Part shown: positions 33,710 through 42,971 of the stretch, one piece after another | Layout: every line of letters starts with the position of its first letter | Position numbering within the stretch: position 1 is the first letter of the stretch | Origin: Gordonia terrae | Lineage (GTDB): Bacteria; Actinomycetota; Actinomycetes; Mycobacteriales; Mycobacteriaceae | DNA: 64,000 nucleotides | Assembly (NCBI RefSeq): GCF_001698225.1 | Contig: NZ_CP016594.1 | Location: 4,898,001 to 4,962,000 of the forward strand | Direction: 5' to 3' | Notes under the pieces: generated by a model | The model's database searches: none | What the model was told of the DNA's origin: nothing | The model's input: only the letters and a program-made list of their open reading frames with translations | Program-made: the position numbers and the translations under genes

Positions 33710-34433
33710 GCGCGGCCTCCCCCGTCTCGGTGCGCACGAAGTTCCCGACCCACCGCCGGAAGCGCTCGACGTCGCCGCCCTGTTCTTCGAACCAACCCCA
33801 GGCGCCGCCGCGGGCACCCGTCACGTCGCCGACGACCAGTTCGATGGCCTCGCGCGGGGTGCGCAGGATGGGGGCCTCCAGGGTGGTGCCCGCCGGAATC
33901 CGCTTGCGGGACCGCAGACGCTCGAAGACGCCGGCGATGCCATCTTCGGTCCGGTGGTAGTCGGCGATGACCGACGACTCGTCGACGCCCGCCAGCAGCA
34001 GCGCGATGGCGATGATCACCCCGGTCCGATCCTTGCCGGCCGCGCAGTGCACCAGAGTCGCGCCGCTGGGATCGAATTCGTTCAGCGCGGCGGTCAGCCG
34101 GTGACCGCCCGTCCGCATCATCGCGGTGTAGATGTCGACGAGAGCGGTGTCGGCGAGCCGGTCGACCCGGGCACCCGACGACACCGGACGGTGCACGACC
34201 CGCACGTTCGCCGGCCACGTGACGGCCATCCGGCCCAGCTCCGTGGGGTCTCGCAGATCGACGACGGTGGCCGGCGGCCAGGGCATGCCGACCGGGTCCT
34301 CGTCGTCGGGATACGGTGCGTCGCTGCGGATCAACACATTGGCGGCGGTGATGCCGCCGCCGGCGACCCGCATACCGCCCAGATCCCGGATATTGGCGAA
34401 AGTCCGCAGGTCAGAGGCAGAGGAGAGAGTCAC
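33702..34433 (-). CDS. Tyrosine/phosphoinositide phosphatase (MptpB-like)
   Basis: A 243-residue phosphatase. The P-loop HCAAGKDRTG near residue 130 contains the catalytic Cys and Arg plus the Lys and Asp typical of MptpB/LipA-like triple-specificity phosphatases. NIRDLGGMR opens the fold near residue 13, and VVDLRDPTELGR lies near 57. MptpB homologues in pathogens dephosphorylate host targets; in a soil actinobacterium the role is unknown. No signal peptide is visible. GTG 34433 with GGGAAAG upstream is preferred. Co-expressed with DUF2470. Confidence 0.88.
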   Translation of the reverse strand: MTLSSASDLRTFANIRDLGGMRVAGGGITAANVLIRSDAPYPDDEDPVGMPWPPATVVDLRDPTELGRMAVTWPANVRVVHRPVSSGARVDRLADTALVDIYTAMMRTGGHRLTAALNEFDPSGATLVHCAAGKDRTGVIIAIALLLAGVDESSVIADYHRTEDGIAGVFERLRSRKRIPAGTTLEAPILRTPREAIELVVGDVTGARGGAWGWFEEQGGDVERFRRWVGNFVRTETGEAARD

Positions 34434-34525
34434 AGCTTTCCCGATCGTCGAAGTGCGCGGTGGTCGGTCGCACCTCACCTTACGCAGGCAGCGGCACGTC
34501 CGGCCGCTGACGTACCGTTGCGACG

Positions 34526-35158
34526 GTGACGACCTATCACTCCTACGAACCGTCGCACGGCCATCGGCTGTCGCACGATCCCGTCAACGCGATCGTCGCG
34601 CCGCGACCCATCGGCTGGATCTCCACCGTGTCCGGCACCGGGGTGCGCAATCTCGCTCCCTACAGTTTCTTCAACCTCTTCAACTACACGCCGCCGATCG
34701 TCGGCTTCGCCAGCGTCGGCTACAAGGACACCGCCGCCAACGCGATCGAATCCGGCGAGTTCGTGTGGAACCTCGCCACCGACGACCTCGGCGAGAAGAT
34801 GAATGCGACCTCGGCGGCGGTGCCCGCCGGCGAGGACGAGTTCGAGGTCGCCGGCCTGACACCGCTGGCCGCCGACCTCGTCGCGCCGGCACGCGTCGAG
34901 GAGAGCCCCGTGGCCTTCGAGTGCCGGGTCACCCAGTCGTTCCAGTTGCGCACCGCCGCTGACGACCCCGTCGACAGCTGGATGGTGTTGGGCGAGGTCG
35001 TGAAGATCCACATCGCCACCCACCTGCTTCGCGAGGACCAGACCTTCGACACGGCGGGTGCGCGCCCGCTGCTACGCGCCGGCGGACAGGGCGACTACTT
35101 CCTGCCGAGCGACGACCACCACCGGTTCATGAAGCGACCGAAACCCGCCACGCGCTGA
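34526..35158 (+). CDS. Flavin reductase-like FMN-binding split-barrel protein
   Basis: 210 residues of the DIM6/NTAB flavin-reductase-like family. IVAPRPIGWISTVSGTGVRNLAPYSFFNLFNYTPPIVGFAS is the conserved FMN-binding opening, and FECRVTQSFQL and VLGEVVKIHI follow. Members reduce flavin or act as oxidoreductases with small aromatic substrates. It starts at GTG 34526, divergent from the phosphatase gene by 92 bases. It converges on rbsK with a 21-base gap. Confidence 0.88.
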   Translation: MTTYHSYEPSHGHRLSHDPVNAIVAPRPIGWISTVSGTGVRNLAPYSFFNLFNYTPPIVGFASVGYKDTAANAIESGEFVWNLATDDLGEKMNATSAAVPAGEDEFEVAGLTPLAADLVAPARVEESPVAFECRVTQSFQLRTAADDPVDSWMVLGEVVKIHIATHLLREDQTFDTAGARPLLRAGGQGDYFLPSDDHHRFMKRPKPATR

Positions 35159-35179
35159 CCGCCCGGTCGACGGGTTCGC

Positions 35180-36127
35180 TCACAACGCGCTGCGAATCTC
35201 CTGGTCGCTCGGCATCCCGGTCCGTGCACCGACCGCGGCCACCGACAACGACGCCGCCGCGACACCTCGCTTCGCCGCGTCGACGACCGTCGAACCGCCG
35301 GCGAGCGTCGCCGCGAACACTCCGTTGAAGGTGTCGCCCGCCCCCGTGGTGTCGACCACGCGGTCGACGTGCCCGGCGGGAAGGACGACCACCTCAGATG
35401 CCGGATCGGCGATGAGGACGCCCTGCGCACCGAGGGTCACCAGAACCGGGGCACCCGTCCGCGACGCCACCGCCGTTGCCCGCTCGGCCGCGGGAACGTC
35501 CGGGGCGTCCCGACCGTCGGTGATCAGCCGGTGCAGGTCACGAAGTTCCGACGCGTTGGGCGTGAACACCGGCCGCGACTCCATCAGGTCGACCGTCGAC
35601 GGCAACACCGGGGCGGGATTGACGACGCATCGGATACCTCGCGCAGCGGCCGTCGTCACCGCCGCGGCCACGGCGCCGGGCGGGATCTCGGTGCTGACGA
35701 GCACACACCCGGCCCAGCTCGCCGCGCGATCCACCGCGGCACGGACCATCTCGGCGTCGACGGCGGCGTTCGCGCCCGCCCCGACGGCGATCTGATTCTC
35801 ACCCTGTGGATCGACGACGATCAGCGCCATTCCGGTGGCGACGCCGTCGAGCACGCCCACGTCGGTCACGTCGACGCCGGAGTCCCGCAACTCGGCGAGT
35901 GCCTGCGCGCCGGTGTCGTCGGAACCCACTGCCCCGCAGTAACGCACCTCGGCACCCGCCCGCGCGGCGGCAACAGCGGCATTCGCGCCCTTGCCGCCGC
36001 CGTGCCGCGTCACCGTCGGGCCGACGACCGTCTCACCGGGACCCGGGAGACGATCGGCTTCCACCACCAGGTCGACGTTGACGGCGCCGACGACGAGCAG
36101 TCGGGTCGCGCGATCGTGAGAATTCAT
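35180..36127 (-). CDS. rbsK: Ribokinase (PfkB family)
   Basis: A 315-residue sugar kinase. VVGAVNVDLVVEADRLPGPGET at the N-terminus, HGGGKGANAAVAAARAGA near 42, NPAPVLPSTVDLMES near 170 and the catalytic DTTGAGDTFNGVFAATLAGG near 250 are textbook ribokinase motifs. It phosphorylates ribose (or a related sugar) with ATP. Its ATG overlaps the stop of the zeta-like kinase gene (ATGA), so it is the third gene of the antitoxin-kinase operon. No ribose transporter is nearby. Confidence 0.88.
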   Translation of the reverse strand: MNSHDRATRLLVVGAVNVDLVVEADRLPGPGETVVGPTVTRHGGGKGANAAVAAARAGAEVRYCGAVGSDDTGAQALAELRDSGVDVTDVGVLDGVATGMALIVVDPQGENQIAVGAGANAAVDAEMVRAAVDRAASWAGCVLVSTEIPPGAVAAAVTTAAARGIRCVVNPAPVLPSTVDLMESRPVFTPNASELRDLHRLITDGRDAPDVPAAERATAVASRTGAPVLVTLGAQGVLIADPASEVVVLPAGHVDRVVDTTGAGDTFNGVFAATLAGGSTVVDAAKRGVAAASLSVAAVGARTGMPSDQEIRSAL

Positions 36128-36699
36128 CGTGCCTCCGAACCCGTGAGCGCCCCCGGCGTCCAGTCGGGCCAGTCGGGCACGCCCGCGACCATACCGTCGA
36201 CGTACCTCGCGACGATGCGCGTGGTCGCTCGCTCGTTGGCGTACACGGTTGCCTGGTCACTCCGCAGGATCGCCGTGCGGACGAGCGGCCACAGGCGTCG
36301 GAACCGCTCGCGGATCTTGACCTCCGGGACCGCATGCCCCCCACTGTCGACGCGTAGCCGCACCCGATGCACGGCGAGATCTTCGGGGATCATCACGACA
36401 TGGAGAGCGACCCGGTATCCGGCGGTGTGCGCACGGTCGATGAGTTCCAGTTTCGACGGATGCGAGAAGACCGTCTCGGCGATGAACGAGGCACCGGCCT
36501 CGATGAGGTGGTCGCGGGTGGCCGCGGCCAACCGGGCCGCGTCGTAGGAGTGGGCTTCCGCGGCGTCGGGCCACTGCTGCCGGGCGATCAGGTCGGCGTT
36601 CACGAAGGGTGTGCGCACCAACGGCTGTAGATGATGCTCGACCAGCGTCGACTTTCCCGCGCCGTTGCATCCGACGACCAGGTCGAGCCTCGGTGTCAC
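36124..36699 (-). CDS. Zeta toxin-like P-loop kinase
   Basis: 191 residues. It starts DLVVGCNGAGKSTLVEHHL (Walker A GCNGAGKST), then NADLIARQQWPDAAEAHSYDAARLAAATRDHLIEAGASFIAETVFSHPSK, the zeta-toxin nucleotide-sugar-binding region (E in SFIAETVFSH). Zeta toxins phosphorylate UDP-N-acetylglucosamine and block wall synthesis. It follows a ParD-like antitoxin gene with a GTGA overlap and precedes rbsK with an ATGA overlap. A non-toxic small-molecule kinase is the alternative. Confidence 0.82.
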   Translation of the reverse strand: MTPRLDLVVGCNGAGKSTLVEHHLQPLVRTPFVNADLIARQQWPDAAEAHSYDAARLAAATRDHLIEAGASFIAETVFSHPSKLELIDRAHTAGYRVALHVVMIPEDLAVHRVRLRVDSGGHAVPEVKIRERFRRLWPLVRTAILRSDQATVYANERATTRIVARYVDGMVAGVPDWPDWTPGALTGSEAR

Positions 36700-37079
36700 C
36701 GGTCGAAGACGACGCTCGTCCCGTCGGGCCGGAGTTCGACGAGCCGTCCGGCGTCATCGACGACGACCGAGGCGAACCCCTCCGAGGCGCGTCGGACGAC
36801 ATGGTCGTCGGTGGCCAGCCGCGCCTCGATGTGCGCGTCGATCTCGGCGTCGTAGACGACGGCTTCCTCTGCGGTCAACGTCTCTGCCGGTAGGTCGCCG
36901 GCCAACGCGGCCTCGACCCGCCGACGCGACGCGGTGGTGCGCTGTGAGACGCTGCGGCCGAGACGTGCCCAGTGTTCGAGTTGCTGCCGCGCCGATCGCT
37001 GCTCGCGCGCGCCCTCCCGGGCGGCATCGGTCACCAGTGCAGCAGACAATCGGGTCACCTTGTCCGTACCGGTGCTCAT
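36696..37079 (-). CDS. ParD-like antitoxin
   Basis: 127 residues matching the ParD-like antitoxin pattern: VTRLSAALVTDAAREGAREQRSARQQLEHWARLGRSVS (helical, ribbon-helix-like binding region), then an acidic DAEIDAHIEARLATDDHVV and a C-terminal ligand-like FASVVVDDAGRLVELRPDGT. GGAGG lies seven bases before ATG 37079. It is upstream of and overlapping the zeta-like kinase gene, the usual antitoxin-first order. A perfect 21-bp palindrome just upstream is probably its autoregulatory operator. Confidence 0.82.
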   Translation of the reverse strand: MSTGTDKVTRLSAALVTDAAREGAREQRSARQQLEHWARLGRSVSQRTTASRRRVEAALAGDLPAETLTAEEAVVYDAEIDAHIEARLATDDHVVRRASEGFASVVVDDAGRLVELRPDGTSVVFDR

Positions 37080-37096
37080 CGCACACCTCCCGTGTG

Positions 37097-37117
37097 GATG
37101 TAGCAGAGTGCTACATC
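37097..37117. promoter_or_regulatory. Perfect inverted repeat, likely TA operator
   Basis: GATGTAGCA (37097-37105), a 3-base centre GAG, and TGCTACATC (37109-37117) are exact complements. It begins 18 bases upstream of the antitoxin start, the position expected for autorepression by an antitoxin dimer. Confidence 0.7.
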
Positions 37118-37202
37118 GACCCAGCATACGCCGACGAACCCGTCGACGGTCGTTGTCGGACGACCGTCGACGAGCGCCGGCACTCTCAGCCGGTCTCGGG
37201 TG

Positions 37203-37751
37203 TCACCGCGTCGAGGCCGCATCCCGCTTCGGCAACACCCATCCCGGTCGCGGGAAATGGCAGGTGTAGCCGTTCGGGAAATTCAGCAGGTAGTCCTGGT
37301 GCTCGGGCTCGGCCTGCCAGAACGGACCCAACTGCTCGATCGTGGTGACCGCCTTGCCCGGCCACAGACCCGAGGCATCGACGTCGGCGATGGTGTCGCG
37401 AGCGACCTGCTCCTGCTCCGGGGTCACCGGGAAGATCGCCGAACGGTAGCTCGTGCCGACGTCGTTGCCCTGCCGGTCGCGCGTCGTCGGGTCGTGGATC
37501 TGGAAGAAAAACGCCAGGATGTCGCGGTACGTCGTCTGCGTGGGGTCGAAGACGATCTCCACCGCCTCCGCGTGACCGGGATGGTTGCGGTAGGTGGCGT
37601 GGTCGTTCTGTCCGCCGGTGTAGCCGACCCGGGTGTCCAGGACACCGGGCTGCTTGCGGATCAGGTCCTCCATCCCCCAGAAACACCCGCCCGCGAGGAC
37701 CGCGGTCTCGGTGCCGGGGCGGACGGTGATCTGACCGGTGTCGGTGGTCAT
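37203..37751 (-). CDS. msrA: Peptide methionine (S)-S-oxide reductase
   Basis: 182 residues with the catalytic GGCFWGMED near residue 22, [29 protein letters not shown] near 43 and GTSYRSAIF near 103. It reduces the S-epimer of methionine sulfoxide in proteins using thioredoxin. A C-terminal Cys (GYTCHF) may act as resolving residue. ATG 37751 overlaps the msrB stop (ATGA), so msrB-msrA are one operon for oxidative damage repair. Confidence 0.94.
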   Translation of the reverse strand: MTTDTGQITVRPGTETAVLAGGCFWGMEDLIRKQPGVLDTRVGYTGGQNDHATYRNHPGHAEAVEIVFDPTQTTYRDILAFFFQIHDPTTRDRQGNDVGTSYRSAIFPVTPEQEQVARDTIADVDASGLWPGKAVTTIEQLGPFWQAEPEHQDYLLNFPNGYTCHFPRPGWVLPKRDAASTR

Positions 37752-38230
37752 GCGTTCTCCTCCTGGGTGTCGGTGGTGGTGTGGTCGTCGGTGAACAGGG
37801 CGGCGTACTCGCCATACCCCTCGGCGTCGAGTTCGGCCACCGGGATGAACCGCAGCGATGCCGAGTTCATGCAGTACCGCTGTCCGCCCGCGTCCCGCGG
37901 CCCGTCGTCGAAGAGGTGTCCGAGGTGGCTGTCCGCCCCGGCGGACCGTACTTCGATGCGCCGCATGAACAGGCTCCGATCGACCTTCGTCGCGACGGCG
38001 TCGGGGTCGATGGGCCGGGTGAAGCTCGGCCACCCGGTTCCGCTGTCGAACTTGTCGGTCGACGAGAACAGCGGCTGCCCCGACACGACGTCGACATAGA
38101 TCCCGGGTTCGTGGTTGTCCCAGTACTCGTTGTCGAAGGCCCGCTCGGTGCCGTCCCGCTGGGTGACGCGGTACTGCACGTCGGTGAGGCGGCTCAACGC
38201 CTCGGGGGTCTTGCGGTAGGTGTTGCTCAC
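37748..38230 (-). CDS. msrB: Peptide methionine (R)-S-oxide reductase, zinc-free type
   Basis: 160 residues. [41 protein letters not shown] place the catalytic Cys in RYC near 122. The four Cys that bind zinc in most MsrB proteins are replaced (SGQPLF and VRSAGAD), and the usual resolving Cys in SGCGW is Thr. This is therefore a zinc-free, single-catalytic-Cys form. GTG 38230 has AGGAGG directly upstream. Coupled to msrA by overlap. Confidence 0.94.
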   Translation of the reverse strand: MSNTYRKTPEALSRLTDVQYRVTQRDGTERAFDNEYWDNHEPGIYVDVVSGQPLFSSTDKFDSGTGWPSFTRPIDPDAVATKVDRSLFMRRIEVRSAGADSHLGHLFDDGPRDAGGQRYCMNSASLRFIPVAELDAEGYGEYAALFTDDHTTTDTQEENA

Positions 38231-38336
38231 GTTTCCTCCTGCCGACGCTCCCCCGCTCCGTCGATCGACGGCGCATCTCGGAGGGCGTCACCGTGCACAA
38301 CACCACGATGCCCGGATTTGGTCCCGACCCGCGACC

Positions 38337-38367
38337 GGGCCGCCGCCCACCAGGTGGACGGCGGCCC
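38337..38367 (-). terminator. Strong hairpin terminator after acyl-CoA dehydrogenase
   Basis: GGGCCGCCG (38337-38345) pairs with CGGCGGCCC (38359-38367), and inside them CCACC pairs with GGTGG, giving about 13 GC pairs. It lies 23 bases past the acyl-CoA dehydrogenase stop on the minus strand and before msrB. No U-tract is seen. Confidence 0.6.
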
Positions 38368-38389
38368 GGACACGCCTGGCTGACTCCGA

Positions 38390-39655
38390 TCAGCCCACGA
38401 CGTCACGCCCGAAGATCTGCCGGGCGAGGACCCAGCGCTGCACCTCGCTGGCACCCTCGTAGATCTCCCCGATCTTGCTGTCCCGGTAGAGCGCCTCGAC
38501 CGGACCCGACGAATCGTCGTCACCCAGTTCCTGGGTGAACCCGAACCCGCCGAACGCCTGGACCGCGTCGCGGGCCATCAGGACCGCGACCTCGGTACCG
38601 CGCAGTTTGGCCATCGCCGCCTCCGGTTCGGGGAACCGCGTGCCGGAGTCGAGCCGCATCGCCGCCTTGAGGTACAGGTCGCGCGAGATCGCGATCTCGG
38701 TCGCGCGGTCGGCCATCAGGAACTGCCAGTGCTGCCGGGCTGCGAGCGGTTCGCCGAAGGCCACCCGGGTGCGCAGGTGGGCAGCGGTGCGGTCGAAGGC
38801 GGCTTGCGCCATGCCCACACCCGCCGCCGCGATCCCGATACGTCCGTAGGTCAGCGTCTGCAGGGCGACCTTCAGCCCGCCGCCCTCGGTCCCGAGCAGG
38901 GACTCACGCCCCAGCTCCACCTCGTCGAGGTGCACGTCGGCGGTGATCTGGCCCTTGTTCCCGAGCTTGCGATCCGGCGTACCCACCCGGACCCCCGGGG
39001 TGTCGGTCGGGACGATGAACGTCGAGAGCCGGTCACCGGTGCGAGCGAGGACCACGACGAACGCGGCGACGACGGAATTGGTGATCCACCGCTTGCGCCC
39101 GTTCAGCACCCATCCGTCGCCGCGGCGGTGCGCCACGGTCTGGACCGCCTCGGGTGAGAGATCACTCGACGCGGCCGGCTCGCTGGTGGCGAAGGAGCCG
39201 ACGATCTCGCCGGCGACGACCGGGGCCAGCCACCTGCGGCGCTGCTCCGGCGTGCCCTGGTTGACGGCATTGCCCGCGAGGATGCAGTGGACGTCGAAGA
39301 TCGCGGCGACGCTGTTGGAGAAGTACGCCACTTCTTCGACGGCGGTGGCCGTCGCGGTGGCCGGGTGAGCCAGTCCGTCGCCGCCGACATCGGCCGCGAA
39401 GGGGATGCGGTAGATCCCCGCCGTGGCCAGCCGATCGAACACGTCACGTGGGAAGCCGTCGAGTCGCTCGTCGCCCCGCGCGATCCGGTCGGCCACCGGC
39501 GCGACGTCGCGAAGCGCGACCTGCCGAACCCTGCGACGGACCTCGACCACCTCCTCGGGCGACACGAGGTCGTGGTACAGGGTGTCGGCGATCCGCGGCG
39601 GCTGGTCGGGCATGTCGTCGGACGACGACACCCTGGTGATGTCGATGACACTCAA
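38390..39655 (-). CDS. Acyl-CoA dehydrogenase-like flavoprotein
   Basis: 421 residues. [67 protein letters not shown] and a C-terminal [27 protein letters not shown] (EGASE catalytic Glu) mark the family. It starts at TTG 39655 with AGGAGA four bases upstream; ATG at residue 15 is an alternative. It lies 36 bases downstream of the catechol dioxygenase gene on the same strand, so it may belong to the aromatic operon, perhaps acting on an acyl-CoA released from an alkyl side chain. That role is inferred. Confidence 0.85.
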   Translation of the reverse strand: MSVIDITRVSSSDDMPDQPPRIADTLYHDLVSPEEVVEVRRRVRQVALRDVAPVADRIARGDERLDGFPRDVFDRLATAGIYRIPFAADVGGDGLAHPATATATAVEEVAYFSNSVAAIFDVHCILAGNAVNQGTPEQRRRWLAPVVAGEIVGSFATSEPAASSDLSPEAVQTVAHRRGDGWVLNGRKRWITNSVVAAFVVVLARTGDRLSTFIVPTDTPGVRVGTPDRKLGNKGQITADVHLDEVELGRESLLGTEGGGLKVALQTLTYGRIGIAAAGVGMAQAAFDRTAAHLRTRVAFGEPLAARQHWQFLMADRATEIAISRDLYLKAAMRLDSGTRFPEPEAAMAKLRGTEVAVLMARDAVQAFGGFGFTQELGDDDSSGPVEALYRDSKIGEIYEGASEVQRWVLARQIFGRDVVG

Positions 39656-39691
39656 GGAGTCTCCTGTTCTGATCGAACCGATCGACCCGGC

Positions 39692-40774
39692 TCAGACCGG
39701 CGCATCGGCCACGGCACGGGAGTGCTCGATCTCGTCGGGCACGAGTTCGGCCGCGGTCTCCGGCGCCGCTGCGCCCGGACCGAAGTCGGCGAAAGCCGTG
39801 ATGTGCTCCTCGAGCGGCAGCGGGTTGGGCGTGCCGTAGGTGAAGTAGGTCTCCCACGGCAGCTTCGCCCCGCCGATGGCCAGGCCGGTGTCGATGTCGG
39901 ACATCTGCCAGGTCTTCGTCTCGGCAGACGGGTCGAGGTGCAGGTATCCGGACTCACCGAACAGCTCGATGCGATTGCCGCCCGGTTCGAACACGTAGAG
40001 GAACTGCCCCTGGGTGATCCCGTGCCGGTCCGGTCCGGCTTCGATCCGGATGTCGTACTCGCGGAACATCTCCACGGCGTCGATGTTGTGCTGACCCGTG
40101 CCGTAGTAGAAGGCGAGGTGATGCAGTTTGCCGCGCCCGCCGGTCATGTCGCGCATGCACGCGACCTCGTGGCCGAGGATGTTCGAGCTCATCCAGGCGC
40201 CGATCTCGACGTCACCGTCGACGACCCGCTCGGTGGTTCGGAACCCGAGGTGGCGTTCGAACTCGGTCTTGACCGCGGTGACGTCCGAGGCCATCAGGTT
40301 GAGGTGGTCGATGCGCTTGACCGGGATGCCCTGCAACGGCTTCTTCGACGGCCGGGTGAGGATCTTGCTCTGCAGTTCCGGTGGCGCGACGTACTTCTCG
40401 GCCTCCCAGACCAGAGCGAAGTCATGACCGTCCGCGGTCTTGTACGCCAGGGTCTTTCCGTAGCCGAATTCGTCCTCGTGCCAGGAGGTCTCGATGTTCG
40501 CACCCTGCAGCGAGGCGGCGCGACGTTCGAGCGCCTCCGGGGAGCTGGTCCGCAGACCGGCGTGACCCATGCCCGGTTCGCGAGACTCGGTGATCTTCAG
40601 ACTCCAGGGGTAGGGGTCCTCGTACGCCCGCAGGAAGACGGACTGGCCTTCGCTCCGGGTCACGTACATGCCCAGGAATCGGGTGAAGAAGTCGAGGGTT
40701 TCCTGCGGCTTGGGGCTCAACAGTTCGGCTCGCGCGAGGTGCGCGACATCGAAGCGTGCGGCGTTCTCGGTCAT
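39692..40774 (-). CDS. Extradiol catechol 2,3-dioxygenase
   Basis: A 360-residue two-domain VOC protein that cleaves catechols next to the diol to yield 2-hydroxymuconic semialdehydes. Iron ligands are visible: His157 in RIDHLNL, a His in LHHLAFYYG (218/219), and Glu270 in NRIELFGE. It is longer than XylE (307 residues), with an extended C-terminus rich in Glu and Pro. AGGAGA lies four bases before ATG 40774. It is divergent from the acetaldehyde dehydrogenase-aldolase operon. With the GcoA-like P450 10 kb away it completes guaiacol-to-ring-cleavage. Substituted catechols are possible substrates. Confidence 0.9.
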   Translation of the reverse strand: MTENAARFDVAHLARAELLSPKPQETLDFFTRFLGMYVTRSEGQSVFLRAYEDPYPWSLKITESREPGMGHAGLRTSSPEALERRAASLQGANIETSWHEDEFGYGKTLAYKTADGHDFALVWEAEKYVAPPELQSKILTRPSKKPLQGIPVKRIDHLNLMASDVTAVKTEFERHLGFRTTERVVDGDVEIGAWMSSNILGHEVACMRDMTGGRGKLHHLAFYYGTGQHNIDAVEMFREYDIRIEAGPDRHGITQGQFLYVFEPGGNRIELFGESGYLHLDPSAETKTWQMSDIDTGLAIGGAKLPWETYFTYGTPNPLPLEEHITAFADFGPGAAAPETAAELVPDEIEHSRAVADAPV

Positions 40775-40866
40775 CGGTTCTCCTGTGGATCGTGCGACAC
40801 CGGATCTCGGTGGCTGCTGGCTGATGTCCGTCAGCATGGCGTCGAGGTGTGACTGTCGTCACCGGC

Positions 40867-40883
40867 GTTCGGGATATCCGAAC
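40867..40883. promoter_or_regulatory. Palindrome GTTCGGGATATCCGAAC in divergent promoter
   Basis: Six-base arms GTTCGG and CCGAAC flank GATAT between the divergent dioxygenase and aldehyde dehydrogenase starts. A related sequence (12 of 17 bases) lies just before the P450 start at 54546. A common operator for the IclR or AraC regulator of the cluster is likely but unproven. Confidence 0.5.
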
Positions 40884-41021
40884 AACGGCGCTGCCGATTG
40901 ACTCCGCATTCGGACTGCCCGGTCCCCGCCCCGCAGACCGCCCCTGCTCCATAGCGTTCGGAGTCGAGCACGCCGCCGGCATCGGAGGCCGAGCGTGCGC
41001 GACGAGCTAAGGAGACATGCG

Positions 41022-41915
41022 ATGAGCCGGTTGACTGCCGCCATTGTGGGATCGGGCAACATCGGGACCGACCTGATGTACAAACTGCTGCGATCCGTGT
41101 ACGTCGACCCGGTCTACATGGTCGGAATCGACTCGGCCAGTGAGGGTCTGCGACGAGCTCGTGCCGAAGGGCTCGAGGCGTCGGCAGAGGGCGTGGACTG
41201 GCTGCTGCAGCAGTCGTCGCCTCCCGATCTCGTCTTCGAGGCCACGTCGGCCAAGGTGCACGCCGCGGTCGCTCCGCGCTACGCCGACGCGGGGATCACC
41301 GCGATCGATCTGACGCCCGCATCGGTCGGCCCCTACGTCGTCCCGGCGGTCAACCTCCGCGAACACGTGAACGCGCCCAACGTGAACATGGTGAGCTGCG
41401 CCGGGCAGGCCACGATCCCGATCCTCTATGCGATCAACCAGGCCGCCGACGCCACCTACGGTGAGATCGTCGCGGCCATCGCGTCGGCGAGCGCGGGCCC
41501 GGGCACCCGGCAGAATCTCAGTGAATTCAGCGAGAAGACGGGGCGCGCACTGGCACAGGTCGCGGGAGCGGACCGGGCCAAGGCGATCTCGGTGATCAAC
41601 CCGGCCGAACCGCCGATGAACATGCGCGACACGGTATATGCGAAAGTGCGCAACCCGGATCCCGCGGCCATCGAACGCGCCGTGGTCGACATCGTCACCG
41701 AGGTCCAACGCTACGTCCCCGGTTACACCCTGAAACTCGTCGACGTCGACGGTGATCTCGTGACCGTGATGCTCGAGGTCGTCGGAGCGGGCGACTTCTT
41801 GCCCACCTACGCAGGCAATCTCGACATCATCACCGCGGCCGCCGTGCAGGTCGCCGAGGTGATGGCGCAGGAGAAGGCCGTGACAACGACACTCCAGACA
41901 GGAGCACTGCGATGA
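41022..41915 (+). CDS. Acetaldehyde dehydrogenase (acylating)
   Basis: 297 residues of the DmpF/BphJ/HsaG family. [20 protein letters not shown] is the NAD fold, and [13 protein letters not shown] near 125 carries the catalytic Cys. [13 protein letters not shown] and [20 protein letters not shown] complete the pattern. It converts acetaldehyde or propionaldehyde from the aldolase into acyl-CoA with channelling. ATG 41022 has AAGGAGA six bases before it. Its stop overlaps the aldolase start (ATGA), the usual stoichiometric pairing. Confidence 0.95.
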   Translation: MSRLTAAIVGSGNIGTDLMYKLLRSVYVDPVYMVGIDSASEGLRRARAEGLEASAEGVDWLLQQSSPPDLVFEATSAKVHAAVAPRYADAGITAIDLTPASVGPYVVPAVNLREHVNAPNVNMVSCAGQATIPILYAINQAADATYGEIVAAIASASAGPGTRQNLSEFSEKTGRALAQVAGADRAKAISVINPAEPPMNMRDTVYAKVRNPDPAAIERAVVDIVTEVQRYVPGYTLKLVDVDGDLVTVMLEVVGAGDFLPTYAGNLDIITAAAVQVAEVMAQEKAVTTTLQTGALR

Positions 41916-42967
41916 CCAGTCAGTCCCCGGCCCACGGGCCCCGTTCGGTCACCCTCGTCGACACGACGCTGCGTGACGGCATGTCGAGCGTCTCGCACCG
42001 GTTCACCACGCGCGACGTCGCCGCCATCGCTTCCGGCCTCGACCGGGCAGGTGTCCCGACGATCGAGGTGGCACATGGCATCGGCCTCGGCGCGTCGTCG
42101 GTCCAGTACGGCTTCGCCGCGGCCACCGATGCCGAATACGTGCGCGCCGCCGTCGACGCGGTGGACAACGCCGACATCGCGGTCCTCTACGTGCCGGGTA
42201 TCGCGACCCTGAACGAACTGCAGGCGGCGGTGGACGCCGGCATCTCGACCGTCCGCGTCGCCGTCCACTGCACCGAGGCGGACTGCGGACAGCAACCCGT
42301 CGAGTGGGCCAAGGAGAACGGGCTCGAGGTCATGACATTCCTCATGATGAGCCACAAACTCGAACCCGACGCACTCGCCGAGCAGGCAGCGAAGCTCGAC
42401 TCCTACGGCGCCGACGTCGTGTACGTCGTCGACTCCGCAGGTGCGCTCGTCCCGCAGCAGGCCGGCGAGCGGGTCGCGGCACTGCGCGAGGCGATCTCCG
42501 CGGACATCGGCTTCCACGCACACAACAACCTCGGTGTTGGGATCGCCAACGCGCTCACCGCCGCCGAGAACGGAGCCACCTACATCGACGGTTCCTTGCG
42601 CGGTCTCGGCGCGAGCGCCGGCAACGCCCAGACCGAAGTCCTCGCCGCAGCATTCGCACGCGCGGGATGGGACACCGGCGTCGAGCTGTTTCCGCTCATC
42701 GACACCGCCGAGAACGTCGTGGCACCGCTGATGACCGAACCGCAGATCGTCGACGAGACCGCGCTCGTGCTCGGTTACGCCGGCGTGTATTCCACGTTCT
42801 TCCACCCCACCAAACGCGCCGCGAAGAAGTTCGGTGTCCCGGCCCGGGAGATCCTGCTCGAACTCGGCCGGCGCGGCGTGATCGGCGGTCAGGAAGACAT
42901 GATCATCGATGTGGCCTCGGAACTCGCGGGCCGCACCTACGAGACGCCCGTCGCGGCGGAGGTGTGA
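41912..42967 (+). CDS. 4-hydroxy-2-oxovalerate aldolase
   Basis: 351 residues of the DmpG/BphI/HsaF family. [15 protein letters not shown] near residue 17, [11 protein letters not shown] near 172, and [29 protein letters not shown] near 195 carry the metal ligands (Asp and two His). It splits 4-hydroxy-2-oxoacids into pyruvate and an aldehyde that passes to the coupled dehydrogenase. It overlaps the dehydrogenase gene and is followed five bases later by the semialdehyde dehydrogenase. Confidence 0.95.
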   Translation: MTSQSPAHGPRSVTLVDTTLRDGMSSVSHRFTTRDVAAIASGLDRAGVPTIEVAHGIGLGASSVQYGFAAATDAEYVRAAVDAVDNADIAVLYVPGIATLNELQAAVDAGISTVRVAVHCTEADCGQQPVEWAKENGLEVMTFLMMSHKLEPDALAEQAAKLDSYGADVVYVVDSAGALVPQQAGERVAALREAISADIGFHAHNNLGVGIANALTAAENGATYIDGSLRGLGASAGNAQTEVLAAAFARAGWDTGVELFPLIDTAENVVAPLMTEPQIVDETALVLGYAGVYSTFFHPTKRAAKKFGVPAREILLELGRRGVIGGQEDMIIDVASELAGRTYETPVAAEV

Positions 42968-42971
42968 GGAA

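Noticed and set aside
39287..40852. Long plus-strand frame of 521 codons
   Set aside because: It is antisense to an acyl-CoA dehydrogenase and the dioxygenase, which carry full catalytic motifs on the minus strand.
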